The translations under genes and the position numbers were made by a program. A stretch of 32,914 nt of DNA from JACRAR01 sp041674385 (GTDB taxonomy: Bacteria > Pseudomonadota > Gammaproteobacteria > Burkholderiales > Rhodocyclaceae), in assembly GCA_041674385.1 (NCBI GenBank), contig JBAYVU010000037.1, positions 1 to 32,914 on the forward strand, read 5' to 3'. Shown piece by piece: positions 15,972 through 23,925 of this stretch; positions within the stretch are counted from its first letter, which is position 1, and each line of letters starts with the position of its first letter. The notes beneath the pieces were generated by a model. That model saw only the letters and a program-made list of their open reading frames with translations. It was not told the origin of the DNA and did no database searches.

Positions 15972-17354
15972 ATGGAAATGTACGACGACTTGCAAAGATA
16001 TCTTGATCATTTGTGTGTCGCATTGGGGCACCAGGACAGGAATACGGGATTGAAAGACTACTGCCAAGGGTTGATGCTGCCAATCGAGCGAAAGAGTGTC
16101 GAGCCGCTGGCGGCGCACACCGATCCACTGCATGTGCAGGCAAAGCACCAGTCGCTGCATCACTTTGTTGCCAAATCCGAATGGTCGGACGTTGCCGTAC
16201 TTGATCGAGTAAGGTCGTGGGTCCAGCCGACGCTGAGACTCGAAGACGGCTGTTACTGGATCGTTGATGACACGGGGCATCCCAAGCAGGGCAAGCACTC
16301 GGTGGGGGTAACCCACCAGTACTGTGGCCAATTGGGCAAGACAACGAACTGCCAGGTTGCAGTCAGCCTCACTCTGGCCAGTGAGCACGGCAGCCTGCCG
16401 ATTGCCTATCGGCTCTACGTGCCAAAGGACTGGGCGGACGATGCGGTGCGGCGCAAGAGCTCGGGAATTCCGGATGACATTGCCTTCGCCACCAAACCCC
16501 AGATTGCCCTTGAGCAGATGCGGACCGCTCGAGCGGCTGGGATTCTTCCCGGGGTGGTGCTTGCCGATGCGGCGTATGGCGACGAAACAGCTTTTCGGGA
16601 CGGCATCACCAACTTGGGACTGCTCTATGCAGTCGGGATTCGACCGATGACGAATGTCTGGGCTCCCGACGTCGAGCCGTTGCCGCCCAAGGCATGGTCT
16701 GGACATGGACGACAGCCCGAGCGGTTGCGTCGGGCGCCTGGGCACACGCCGGTCAGCGTCAAAACACTGGCGATGGACCGCTCCGCGATGCGTTACCGCA
16801 ACGTCACCTGGCGCGACGGCACCAACACGGCGCTGTCTTCCCGCTTTGCCTGCCTGCGTATTCGTCCTGCCCATGGGGCGCACGTTGCCAAGGCGCTGCG
16901 TCCCGAGGAATGGCTGCTGGTCGAATGGCCGGAAGGGGACGAAGAACCCGCCAGATACTGGTTCTCGACCGCTCCCGCCGACGCTACTCTCAAACAACTG
17001 GTCTTCGTGACCAAGATGCGCTGGCGCATCGAACGCGACTACCGCGAACTGAAACAAGAATTCGGCCTCTCGCACTACGAAGGGCGAGGCTGGCAAGGTT
17101 TCCACCACCACGCCACGCTGTGCGTCGCGGCCTACGGTTTCCTGATGCAGCATCGTCTCACTCACAGTGACTCCAAAAAAAACCGTGCCTTGCCAGAAAC
17201 GTTTGCCCTATCCAAAGATTACATCCCCCGTGGCCGGCCAACGTGCCCAACGCCACGTGCCCGATTCGATTCCAACGCTTCGCGTTCTGATCGCCGCAGC
17301 CATCGCAGAAAAACTCAGGCAATGTCCTTGTTGTGGGAACGTGAGGTAACTTAA
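15972..17354 (+). CDS. IS701-family transposase, C-terminus apparently frameshifted
   Basis: A 460-residue DDE transposase with an AGGAG ribosome site ahead of its ATG. Catalytic regions: WIVDDTGHPKQGKHSVG (first Asp, about 99-100), GVVLADAAYGDE (second Asp) and RWRIERDYRELKQEFGL (Glu), followed by HYEGRGWQGFHHH, as in IS701 enzymes. Up to about residue 420 (ALSKDYIPRGRP) the frame reads normally. After that it turns into Arg/Ser-rich sequence, while the +1 frame gives QRHVPDSIPTLRVLIAAAI and then CPCCG, the usual family C-terminus, ending at 17349. One extra base, or a loss of two, near 17235-17260 would explain this. The core is intact, but activity is uncertain. Confidence 0.92.
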   Translation: MEMYDDLQRYLDHLCVALGHQDRNTGLKDYCQGLMLPIERKSVEPLAAHTDPLHVQAKHQSLHHFVAKSEWSDVAVLDRVRSWVQPTLRLEDGCYWIVDDTGHPKQGKHSVGVTHQYCGQLGKTTNCQVAVSLTLASEHGSLPIAYRLYVPKDWADDAVRRKSSGIPDDIAFATKPQIALEQMRTARAAGILPGVVLADAAYGDETAFRDGITNLGLLYAVGIRPMTNVWAPDVEPLPPKAWSGHGRQPERLRRAPGHTPVSVKTLAMDRSAMRYRNVTWRDGTNTALSSRFACLRIRPAHGAHVAKALRPEEWLLVEWPEGDEEPARYWFSTAPADATLKQLVFVTKMRWRIERDYRELKQEFGLSHYEGRGWQGFHHHATLCVAAYGFLMQHRLTHSDSKKNRALPETFALSKDYIPRGRPTCPTPRARFDSNASRSDRRSHRRKTQAMSLLWEREVT

Positions 17355-17355
17355 A

Positions 17356-17368
17356 TGACACAGTCAAA
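17356..17368 (-). repeat. IS right terminal inverted repeat
   Basis: Exact reverse complement of the left end. It is followed directly by the second CTAT copy. Confidence 0.93.
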
Positions 17369-17369
17369 C

Positions 17370-17375
17370 TATAAA
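17370..17375 (+). promoter_or_regulatory. -10-like hexamer upstream of ompR
   Basis: TATAAA spans the right CTAT copy and host DNA, about 70 bases before the ompR ATG. At 17-base spacing the sequence now upstream is TAACTT within the IS, a poor -35. Another outward candidate inside the IS is TTGTTG-N17-TTAAAT just before the right end. Either could drive ompR-envZ; neither is strong. Confidence 0.35.
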
Positions 17376-17446
17376 GTGTTTTGGCATAGCAACAATTATG
17401 TCATGGGTGCTACGAGATTCGCCGCCTGTTATGACAAATTCGAATC

Positions 17447-18172
17447 ATGAACGAAAAACCGAAAATTCTTGTCGTCGATGACGATCTGCGTTTGCGCGAG
17501 TTGCTACAGCGCTACCTGAAGGAACAAGGCTTCTCGGTCAAGCCGGTGGAAAATGCGACGGCCATGGACAAGGCCCTGACGCGGGAGATGTTTGACCTGC
17601 TGGTGCTCGACCTGATGCTCCCCGGCGAAGATGGCTTATCGATATGCCGACGCCTGCGCGGTGCCAAAAATGACATGCCGATTATCATGCTGACCGCCAA
17701 AGGTGACGATATCGACCGCATCATCGGCCTTGAAATGGGCGCCGACGACTACCTGCCCAAGCCCTTCAACCCGCGCGAACTGGTTGCCCGCATTCATGCC
17801 ATCTTGCGCAGACGTGCCGTCATGCCCCCGCCCGGGGCGCCGATGCTGGAAGAGGAATATATCTCCTTCGGCGGAATCAGCCTCAATCTGGCCACGCGCG
17901 AACTGACTCGCAACGAGCAGATGACGCAACTCACCACCGGTGAATTCGCTGTCCTCAAGGTGCTGGTACAACATCCGCGCCAACCGATGTCGCGCGACAA
18001 ATTGATGGAATTGGCCCGCGGCCGCGAATACGATGTCTTCGATCGTTCCATCGACGTGCAAATCTCTCGCCTGAGGAAGCTCGTCGAAGACGACCCGGCC
18101 AAACCCCGTTATCTCCAGACTATTTGGGGGTTTGGTTATGTCTTTGTGCCGGACGGAACCAAACACGCATGA
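17447..18172 (+). CDS. ompR: Two-component response regulator OmpR
   Basis: A 241-residue DNA-binding regulator. Residues 1-125 are a receiver domain with acidic pocket VVDDD (11-13), phospho-acceptor D55 in LLVLDLMLPGEDG, T/K switch residues in MLTAKGDD and PKPFNP. The C-terminal winged-helix domain includes LTTGEFAVLKVLV and RSIDVQISRLRKLVEDDP, ending IWGFGYVFVPDG. The match to OmpR is close over its whole length, including a proline-rich linker (VMPPPGAP). Its stop overlaps the envZ start. The IS upstream may have altered its expression. In enteric bacteria the target would be porin and osmotic genes; here the regulon is unknown. Confidence 0.93.
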   Translation: MNEKPKILVVDDDLRLRELLQRYLKEQGFSVKPVENATAMDKALTREMFDLLVLDLMLPGEDGLSICRRLRGAKNDMPIIMLTAKGDDIDRIIGLEMGADDYLPKPFNPRELVARIHAILRRRAVMPPPGAPMLEEEYISFGGISLNLATRELTRNEQMTQLTTGEFAVLKVLVQHPRQPMSRDKLMELARGREYDVFDRSIDVQISRLRKLVEDDPAKPRYLQTIWGFGYVFVPDGTKHA

Positions 18173-19488
18173 TGAGGCCATGGCCGCATACCCTGCTATG
18201 GCGAACCTTTCTGCTGGTCGCCCTGCTGATGCTGCTGTCGGTATTCGCCTGGTTTGCCATTTACCGTGCCTACGATCGCGAACCGCATGCGCACCAGATG
18301 GCGCAATTGATGGAGAGCGTAGTCAACCTGACGCGTAGCGCCCTGATTACCGCCCATCCCGACAAGCGCCATGCACTGCTGGCGGAGCTTTCCGACCGCG
18401 AGGGCATCCATATCTACCCCGTCGAGGAAAACGAAACCATCGCTCCCCTGCCGAATCGCCCGTTCTTGCAGCTGGTCGCTGCGCAATTGCGTAGCGAGCT
18501 CGGGCCACGGACACGCATGACGCTGGAACGCAACGGTGAAAAAGCGGTGTTCGTCACTTTTCGCATCGACGAGGAGGATGAGAACGAATACTGGGTCGCC
18601 CTGCCGCGTGAGCGCATTGAACGGGTCATCCCCTGGCAATGGATGGGATGGGGATTGGCTGCGCTCTTGCTGTCCCTGGCAGGCACCTATCTGATCGTAT
18701 TTCGGGTCACCCGGCCGCTGAAAGCCCTCTCAATAGCCGCCATAGAAATTGGACGGGGTCGCATGCCGGCTCCGGTTGAAGAAACCGGGCCATCCGAAAT
18801 TGCGACCCTGGCGCACGCCTTCAATCAGATGTCGGCCGATCTGGCCCGCCTCGACACTGACCGTGCGCTGATCCTCGCTGGCATCTCGCACGATTTGCGC
18901 ACACCATTGACGCGTTTGCGCATGAACATCGAGCTTTCCGGCGCGGATACGGAAACCCAGGAAAGCATGGCGTTGGATATTGAAGAGATGGACCAATCCA
19001 TTGGCCAGTTTCTCGACTTCGCCCGTGATCCAGCCGGCGAGGCATTGCAGGAAACCGACCTGGCCAACCTGCTCGGCGAGTTGGCCGCGCACTACACCCG
19101 TCGCGGCAAATTGATCGAGACCGAACTATCCCCCCTGCCATTCCTTGCCGTGCGCCCGCAAGGCCTGCGTCGTGCCGTGGCCAACCTGATCGATAATGCC
19201 TTGCGCCACGCCGACAACGGATTTCCCGTACTGCTTGCCCTGCGTCAGGACAAACAGGAAATTTGCATCGAGGTCTGCGATCGAGGTCCGGGGATTCCCG
19301 CCGGGGAAACCGAACGGCTTAAATTGCCCTTTACCCGCCTGAATGAAGCGCGCAGCAATGTCAGCGGTGCCGGGCTCGGTCTGGCCATCGTTGACCGGAT
19401 CGCACTCAGTCACGGTGGCCATCTGAGCTTGCTGGATCGCCCTGGCGGCGGACTGGTGGCGCGTATCAGCCTACCCGCCGCGCAATGA
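18169..19488 (+). CDS. envZ: Osmosensor-type histidine kinase EnvZ
   Basis: A 439-residue kinase, partner of OmpR. Two adjacent ATGs are possible (18169, 18172); the first overlaps the ompR stop by four bases. Membrane segments are at about 12-32 and 158-178, with a periplasmic domain between. A HAMP domain follows (RVTRPLKALSIAA), then HisKA with LAGISHDLRTPLTRLRM (H241), as in EnvZ, and an ATPase domain with NLIDNALRHA, VCDRGPGIP and GAGLGLAIVDRI. It ends only seven bases from the convergent thpR stop, leaving no room for a terminator between them. Confidence 0.93.
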   Translation: MMRPWPHTLLWRTFLLVALLMLLSVFAWFAIYRAYDREPHAHQMAQLMESVVNLTRSALITAHPDKRHALLAELSDREGIHIYPVEENETIAPLPNRPFLQLVAAQLRSELGPRTRMTLERNGEKAVFVTFRIDEEDENEYWVALPRERIERVIPWQWMGWGLAALLLSLAGTYLIVFRVTRPLKALSIAAIEIGRGRMPAPVEETGPSEIATLAHAFNQMSADLARLDTDRALILAGISHDLRTPLTRLRMNIELSGADTETQESMALDIEEMDQSIGQFLDFARDPAGEALQETDLANLLGELAAHYTRRGKLIETELSPLPFLAVRPQGLRRAVANLIDNALRHADNGFPVLLALRQDKQEICIEVCDRGPGIPAGETERLKLPFTRLNEARSNVSGAGLGLAIVDRIALSHGGHLSLLDRPGGGLVARISLPAAQ

Positions 19489-19495
19489 ATGGCCC

Positions 19496-20029
19496 CTAGT
19501 CCGGATCAGGCGTCAGCGGCCAACGGCCGATAATGCTGTAGTGCGAACCTTGCGGTGAAAGCTTCGATTCGACCAGGACGAAATCGTCTATCGTCCAGTT
19601 GAACGGCTCGAATTCCGGCAACGGAACGGAACGCGACTTGCGCAACAGCGTGACATGCGCGAGAAAATCGCGCAGTTCGAGCGGCAAGCCCTCTTCCGCC
19701 AAACGCTCGGCCAGTTGTCCTACCAGCGTCAGCAAGTGGAGTGGCGGTTCGCTGCAACCTGCCCAGGCGAGTTGCTTGTGGCGCCAGCATGCCCAGCGGT
19801 CGAGCCGCACGGTAAAAGCCGTGCCAGCCACACGTGCCGCAGCCTGACGCAAGTCATCGATGCGTTCCGCAGGGATGTTGCCCAGGAAAAGCAGCGTCAT
19901 GTGAAGCATATTCCGCCGCACTTGGCGCCCGCCACACAGGGCATGCAACTGCTTTCCGGCTTGATCGATGCGTGCGGCGGTAACCGCATCCGGCCACAAG
20001 GCGAAAAACACCCGGCGGCTGTCACCCAT
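19496..20029 (-). CDS. thpR: RNA 2',3'-cyclic phosphodiesterase (2'-5' RNA ligase family)
   Basis: A 177-residue 2H phosphoesterase that opens RNA 2',3'-cyclic phosphates and can join 2'-5' ends in vitro. The two catalytic HxT motifs are present: HMTLLFLG and HVTLLRK. The start MGDSRRVFFALWPD is chosen because it matches family N-termini; the longer upstream frame overlaps ispF. The ATG overlaps the end of ispF by eight bases, so it is the third gene of an ispD-ispF-thpR run. The pairing with isoprenoid genes appears to be organisational rather than functional. Confidence 0.92.
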   Translation of the reverse strand: MGDSRRVFFALWPDAVTAARIDQAGKQLHALCGGRQVRRNMLHMTLLFLGNIPAERIDDLRQAAARVAGTAFTVRLDRWACWRHKQLAWAGCSEPPLHLLTLVGQLAERLAEEGLPLELRDFLAHVTLLRKSRSVPLPEFEPFNWTIDDFVLVESKLSPQGSHYSIIGRWPLTPDPD

Positions 20030-20507
20030 CGGCGCGCACCAGCAGAGCCACCGCCTGCGCCGCAATGCCTTCGGCACGACCGGTAAAACCGAGACGTTCG
20101 GTGGTCTTGCCCTTGACATTCACACAGCCGGTATCGATCTGCAAATCGGCCGCGATCCTGGCCCGCATGCTATCGACATAGGGAGCGATGCGTGGCGCCT
20201 GGGCCACCACGGTGGCATCCACATTCCCCACCCGCCAACCGGCCGCATGCACCGCAGCCAAGGCTTCGCGCAGCAACATGCGGCTGTCGGCGTCCCGCCA
20301 GCGCGCATCGGTATCCGGGAAATGCCGGCCGATGTCGCCCAAACCGGCCGCACCGAGAATGGCGTCGGTGATGGCGTGCAGCAGCACATCGGCGTCGGAA
20401 TGGCCGTGGAGGCCGCGATCAAAAGGAATCTCGACACCGCCGATCAACAGTTTGCGGCCGGGCACCAATGGATGCACGTCGAATCCCTGGCCTATGCGTA
20501 TATTCAC
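20022..20507 (-). CDS. ispF: 2-C-methyl-D-erythritol 2,4-cyclodiphosphate synthase
   Basis: A 161-residue MEP-pathway enzyme that turns the CDP-methylerythritol phosphate intermediate into the cyclodiphosphate. Zn-ligand motif GFDVHPL at the N-terminus, HSDADVLLHAITDAILGA, and the closing signature KGKTTERLGFTGRAEGIAA are all intact. Length is normal. It starts within the last four bases of ispD (ATGA). Confidence 0.98.
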   Translation of the reverse strand: MNIRIGQGFDVHPLVPGRKLLIGGVEIPFDRGLHGHSDADVLLHAITDAILGAAGLGDIGRHFPDTDARWRDADSRMLLREALAAVHAAGWRVGNVDATVVAQAPRIAPYVDSMRARIAADLQIDTGCVNVKGKTTERLGFTGRAEGIAAQAVALLVRADG

Positions 20508-21208
20508 GTTTCATCTCCGCGATGTGTCAATATCCATCCGGCGAGTAGCAGATCGAGCGGATAAGTGACCTTGAGATTGGTCGCATCGGCCGCCACCAGC
20601 TTGGGGTGGAAACCGAGCGCTTCCATGGCACCGGCCTCATCGGTGACATTGGCATGGCTCTCCAGTGCGCGGCGCAGGTAGGCGTGGCGGAACATCTGCG
20701 GCGTCTGCGCCTGCCAGAGCGAATCGCGCGAGACGGTGACGCCGATTCTTCCCAACTCGTCGGCGCGTTTCAGCGTATCGGTGACCGGCACCGCCAATAT
20801 ACCGCCGTCATCATGGTCGGCCACGCCGTCGATCAGCGCATCCACATGCCACGGCGCCAGGCAGGGGCGCGCTGCGTCATGCACCAGCATCCAGTCCTGC
20901 GGCCGTACCTGGGCTGCCGTGGCGCGCAGGCCATTCCTGACGCTCTCGGCGCGCGTAGCGCCGCCGCAAAACAGGGGGGTCAATTTGGCGCCAAGCGACG
21001 ACCAATCCTGCCTGCCCCACTCGACATCGTCGGAAGACAGCACGATAAACACGCGCTCGATCCGTGGAACGGCGCACAGCGTGGAAAGCGCGTGATAAAT
21101 CACCGTCTGGCCGGCCAGCGGCAGATATTGCTTGGGACGCTCGCTGCCCATGCGCGCACCGCTACCGGCAGCGGGAACCAGGGCAAAATAGGCGGCTTGC
21201 GAATTCAT
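20504..21208 (-). CDS. ispD: 2-C-methyl-D-erythritol 4-phosphate cytidylyltransferase
   Basis: A 234-residue enzyme making CDP-methylerythritol in the MEP isoprenoid pathway. Motifs: PAAGSGARMGSERPKQYLPL (CTP site), GGATRAESVRNGL, VHDAARP, VPVTDTLKRA, QTPQMFR and TDEAGAME. The ATG at 21208 is used because the frame further upstream starts with a weak TTG and the extra residues match no relative. Its promoter must lie in the 65 bases shared with the divergent remnant at 21274. Together with ispF it covers two steps of the pathway. Confidence 0.97.
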   Translation of the reverse strand: MNSQAAYFALVPAAGSGARMGSERPKQYLPLAGQTVIYHALSTLCAVPRIERVFIVLSSDDVEWGRQDWSSLGAKLTPLFCGGATRAESVRNGLRATAAQVRPQDWMLVHDAARPCLAPWHVDALIDGVADHDDGGILAVPVTDTLKRADELGRIGVTVSRDSLWQAQTPQMFRHAYLRRALESHANVTDEAGAMEALGFHPKLVAADATNLKVTYPLDLLLAGWILTHRGDET

Positions 21209-21273
21209 AACGGGATTGTAAGGATTAGAATCACTAAACGCCACTTTGTGCCACTTTGAGCGGACGTACCGCA

Positions 21274-21450
21274 ATGGAATTCTTCGGCACCAGCGCCCCG
21301 CAACACCTGGATGCCTTCGTCACCAGCCTGGGCATCGGTCTGCTGCTTGGCCTTGAACGCGAACGTCGCACCGACCCCGCCGGGCCGGACCGCGATCTGG
21401 CTTGGGCTTGCAGGCTTTCACTTGAATGCAGCACCCGCACCCCCAGATAA
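21274..21450 (+). pseudogene. Truncated N-terminus of an MgtC/DUF4010-like membrane protein
   Basis: A 58-codon frame starting MEFFGTSAPQHLDAFVTSLG and containing GIGLLLGLERERR, which is the start signature of MgtC/SapB-DUF4010 membrane proteins. The normal continuation (Ala-Gly-Leu-Arg-Thr-Phe and many membrane helices) is missing. Instead the frame reads AGPDRDLAWACRLSLECS and stops. The next gene begins 20 bases later with its own AGGAGG site. The best reading is a remnant left by a deletion. A short real peptide cannot be excluded. Confidence 0.6.
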
Positions 21451-21469
21451 ACAGCGAGGAGGTAGTACC

Positions 21470-22282
21470 ATGGCTAGCCTATCCATCCGTCCCGCTGCCG
21501 TTGCCGGAATGTTTTACCCTGGCTCAGCCGCCGGGTTGGCGGCTGAGGTGCGGAATTTCCTGGCAAATGCCCAGGCCGCCAATGCGCCTGCGCCGAAGGC
21601 ACTGATTGTCCCGCATGCCGGCTATGTTTATTCCGGAGCGGTGGCTGCCAGCGCTTATGCGTGCCTGGCTGCGGCACGCGCCGCCATCCGGCGCGTGATA
21701 CTGCTCGGGCCGACCCACCGCGTGGCAATTCGAGGCTTGGCGCTGCCCGCCGCAGCTGCTTTCGACACGCCTTTGGGCAGGGTGCCGGTCGATCTGGAAC
21801 TTGAGAAAATCCTGCTGGCCTTGCCGCAGGTTCAGCAAAGCGAAGCGGCGCATGCCGAGGAACATTCGCTGGAAGTGCAGTTGCCGTTCCTGCAAATCGC
21901 CCTGGACAACTTTAGCGTGCTGCCGCTGGCAATCGGCATGGCCAGCACGGAGGAAGTTGCCGAAGCGCTGGAATGCGTCTGGGGAGGCCCCGAGACGCTT
22001 ATCGTCATCAGTTCCGACCTCTCTCATTATCACCCGTACGCCGAAGCCCAGCAGCTGGACCATGAAACTGCGCGGCAGATTCTCGCGCTGCAAGCGCTGG
22101 CAAACCATGAACAAGCTTGCGGCGCCACCCCGGTCAACGGCCTGCTGTTGTGCGCCCGACGGCGCGGCCTGCAAGCGCAATTGCTCGACCTGCGCAATTC
22201 CGGAGACACCGCCGGCGACCGCTCGCGGGTCGTCGGTTATGGCGCATTTTCATTTAAGGAAGCCGCCGCATATGAACATTGA
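21470..22282 (+). CDS. amrB: AmmeMemoRadiSam system protein B (MEMO1 family)
   Basis: A 270-residue MEMO1-family protein, related to class III extradiol dioxygenases. A strong AGGAGG site sits nine bases before the ATG; a longer open frame upstream has no such site. Family landmarks are VAGMFYPG near the N-terminus, VPHAGYVYSG, LLGPTHR, EEHSLEVQLPFLQ and ISSDLSHYHPY. The conserved His residues in HAGY, EEHSLEVQ and SHYH line the putative metal site. The first of three overlapping genes with AMMECR1 and a radical SAM protein. Members occur across bacteria, archaea and eukaryotes; the reaction of the bacterial trio is not firmly established. Confidence 0.93.
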   Translation: MASLSIRPAAVAGMFYPGSAAGLAAEVRNFLANAQAANAPAPKALIVPHAGYVYSGAVAASAYACLAAARAAIRRVILLGPTHRVAIRGLALPAAAAFDTPLGRVPVDLELEKILLALPQVQQSEAAHAEEHSLEVQLPFLQIALDNFSVLPLAIGMASTEEVAEALECVWGGPETLIVISSDLSHYHPYAEAQQLDHETARQILALQALANHEQACGATPVNGLLLCARRRGLQAQLLDLRNSGDTAGDRSRVVGYGAFSFKEAAAYEH

Positions 22283-22829
22283 TTTGGGTAACACTCTGCT
22301 GCTATTGGCGCGCAATGCGATCGCCGCGAACTTGGGCGGGGCGCATCCGTCCGATCCGGATCAGGCGGCACACCCGCTGTTGACGCAACCCGGTGCGGTG
22401 TTCGTGACGCTCACCAAGAACGGGGAGCTGCGTGGCTGCATCGGCTCCCTCGAAGCCAGGCGTCCGTTGTACGAGGACGTGAAAGCCAATGCGCTTGCCG
22501 CGGCTTTTCGCGACCCGCGCTTCCCTCCCCTGTCAGAGCAAGAACTGGCCGGCATCCGGGTCGAAGTGTCCATGCTGACGCCAGCCCAGCCGATCGTTTT
22601 CGCCACCGAAGCCGAGGCCGTCGGACAAATTCGCCCCAATATTGACGGTGTCATTCTCGAATACGGCAGGCATCGCAGCACCTTTTTGCCGCAGGTATGG
22701 GAAACCCTGCCGGAACCGCAGCAATTCATGGCGGAACTGAAGCGCAAGGCCGGCTTGCCGCCCAACTTCTGGAGCGACGAGGTGAAGCTATCGCGTTATC
22801 AGGTCGAGAAATGGCAGGAACCGGCATGA
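22272..22829 (+). CDS. amrA: AmmeMemoRadiSam system protein A (AMMECR1 domain)
   Basis: A 185-residue AMMECR1-domain protein. The start ATG overlaps the MEMO1 gene by 11 bases; earlier in-frame codons lie within that gene. The six-residue family signature LRGCIG is present in NGELRGCIGSL, and FRDPRFPPLS and EVSMLTPAQPI follow as in relatives, ending with a KLSRYQVEKW motif. The biochemical role is unknown, and the domain is proposed to bind RNA or a cofactor. Its place between MEMO1 and the radical SAM gene is the standard order. Confidence 0.93.
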   Translation: MNIDLGNTLLLLARNAIAANLGGAHPSDPDQAAHPLLTQPGAVFVTLTKNGELRGCIGSLEARRPLYEDVKANALAAAFRDPRFPPLSEQELAGIRVEVSMLTPAQPIVFATEAEAVGQIRPNIDGVILEYGRHRSTFLPQVWETLPEPQQFMAELKRKAGLPPNFWSDEVKLSRYQVEKWQEPA

Positions 22830-23914
22830 GCATCGCCGAAAGCCGGCATCCGGCACGTTGGTGGCACACGCTCGGAGGCCAGGACAGCGGCCGCATCCAG
22901 TGCGATCTCTGTCCGCGCGACTGCAAGCTGCACGAAGGTCAGCGCGGCGCCTGCTTCGTGCGTGCCATGCGCGACGGCAAAATGGTGTTGACCACTTATG
23001 GCCGCAGCTCGGGCTTCTGCATCGATCCGATCGAAAAAAAACCGCTCTACAATTTTTATCCCGGTTCCAGCGTGCTGTCTTTCGGCACCGCCGGCTGCAA
23101 CCTTGCCTGCAAATTCTGCCAGAACTGGGACATCTCCAAGTCGCGCGAGATGGACACGCTGATGGATGCCGCCTTGCCCGAAGCCATCGCCGCGGCGGCG
23201 GTCGAGCACGGCAGCAAGAGCGTCGCCTTCACCTACAACGACCCCGTCATCTTCGCCGAATACGCCATGGATACGGCCGATGCCTGCCATGCGCAGGGCA
23301 TACGGACGGTGGCCGTCACGGCCGGCTACATGCGCGCCGCACCGCGCCGCGAGTTCTACGCCAAGATGGACGCCGCCAATATCGACCTAAAAGCTTTCAC
23401 GCAGGAGTTCTATTTCAAGATGTGCGTCGGCGGCTTGCAGGACGTGCTCGACACGCTGGCCTATGTGCATCATGAGACTCAATGCTGGCTGGAGATCACC
23501 ACGCTGCTGATTCCCGGCCATAACGACTCGGAGCGGGAATTGACCGAACTCTCGCAATGGGTGGCGAAGGAACTCGGCCCGGACGTGCCGCTGCACTTCT
23601 CCGCCTTCCACCCCGACTACAAGCTGCTCGATGCACCGGCGACGCCGCATGCCACGCTGAGCAACGCCCGCCGTATCGCGATGGATCAGGGACTGCGCTA
23701 TGTGTATATCGGCAATGTCCACGACCGGGAAGGCGACACCACCTACTGCCCGAATTGCAAAAAACCGGTGATTGCGCGCGACTGGTACCAGATTCTCGAT
23801 TATCGACTGACCCAGGACGGCCGCTGCATGCATTGCAACAGCACCATCGCCGGCCGTTATGGAGAATTCCAAGCGCCTTTCGGCGCAAGGCGGATCCCGG
23901 TCAGAATGGCATAG
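22826..23914 (+). CDS. amrS: AmmeMemoRadiSam system radical SAM protein
   Basis: A 362-residue radical S-adenosylmethionine enzyme. The ATG overlaps the AMMECR1 stop (ATGA). The SAM-cluster motif is C91, C95, C98 in CNLACKFCQNWDIS. An N-terminal cysteine group (C26, C29, C33, C43) and C-terminal CPNC and CMHC pairs suggest additional metal sites. Other family segments include TYGRSSGFCIDPIEKKPL, FTYNDPVIFAEYA and ITTLLIPGHNDS. It resembles activating-enzyme-type radical SAM proteins; the substrate is unknown. It ends 11 bases from the convergent chemoreceptor. Confidence 0.95.
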   Translation: MSIAESRHPARWWHTLGGQDSGRIQCDLCPRDCKLHEGQRGACFVRAMRDGKMVLTTYGRSSGFCIDPIEKKPLYNFYPGSSVLSFGTAGCNLACKFCQNWDISKSREMDTLMDAALPEAIAAAAVEHGSKSVAFTYNDPVIFAEYAMDTADACHAQGIRTVAVTAGYMRAAPRREFYAKMDAANIDLKAFTQEFYFKMCVGGLQDVLDTLAYVHHETQCWLEITTLLIPGHNDSERELTELSQWVAKELGPDVPLHFSAFHPDYKLLDAPATPHATLSNARRIAMDQGLRYVYIGNVHDREGDTTYCPNCKKPVIARDWYQILDYRLTQDGRCMHCNSTIAGRYGEFQAPFGARRIPVRMA

Positions 23915-23925
23915 TCATCATCCGA

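Larger units (their letters stand above)
15901..17372 (+). mobile_element. IS701-like insertion sequence with CTAT target duplication
   Basis: A 1464-bp element (15905-17368) with 13-bp perfect terminal inverted repeats, TTTGACTGTGTCA at 15905-15917 and its complement at 17356-17368. CTAT is duplicated outside both ends (15901-15904 and 17369-17372), matching the four-base duplications of the IS701 family. It carries one transposase gene. Both ends and the duplication are perfect, so the insertion appears fairly recent. Confidence 0.93.

Noticed and set aside
15915..17165. Long minus-strand frame opposite the transposase
   Set aside because: The plus frame has the DDE motifs and ribosome site. 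The reverse frame has no recognisable domain and is a shadow of the GC-rich codons.
17175..17182. Programmed slippage at the A8 run in the transposase
   Set aside because: The main frame still looks native (KKNRALPETF and IPRGRP) after the run, so the frame change is further downstream.
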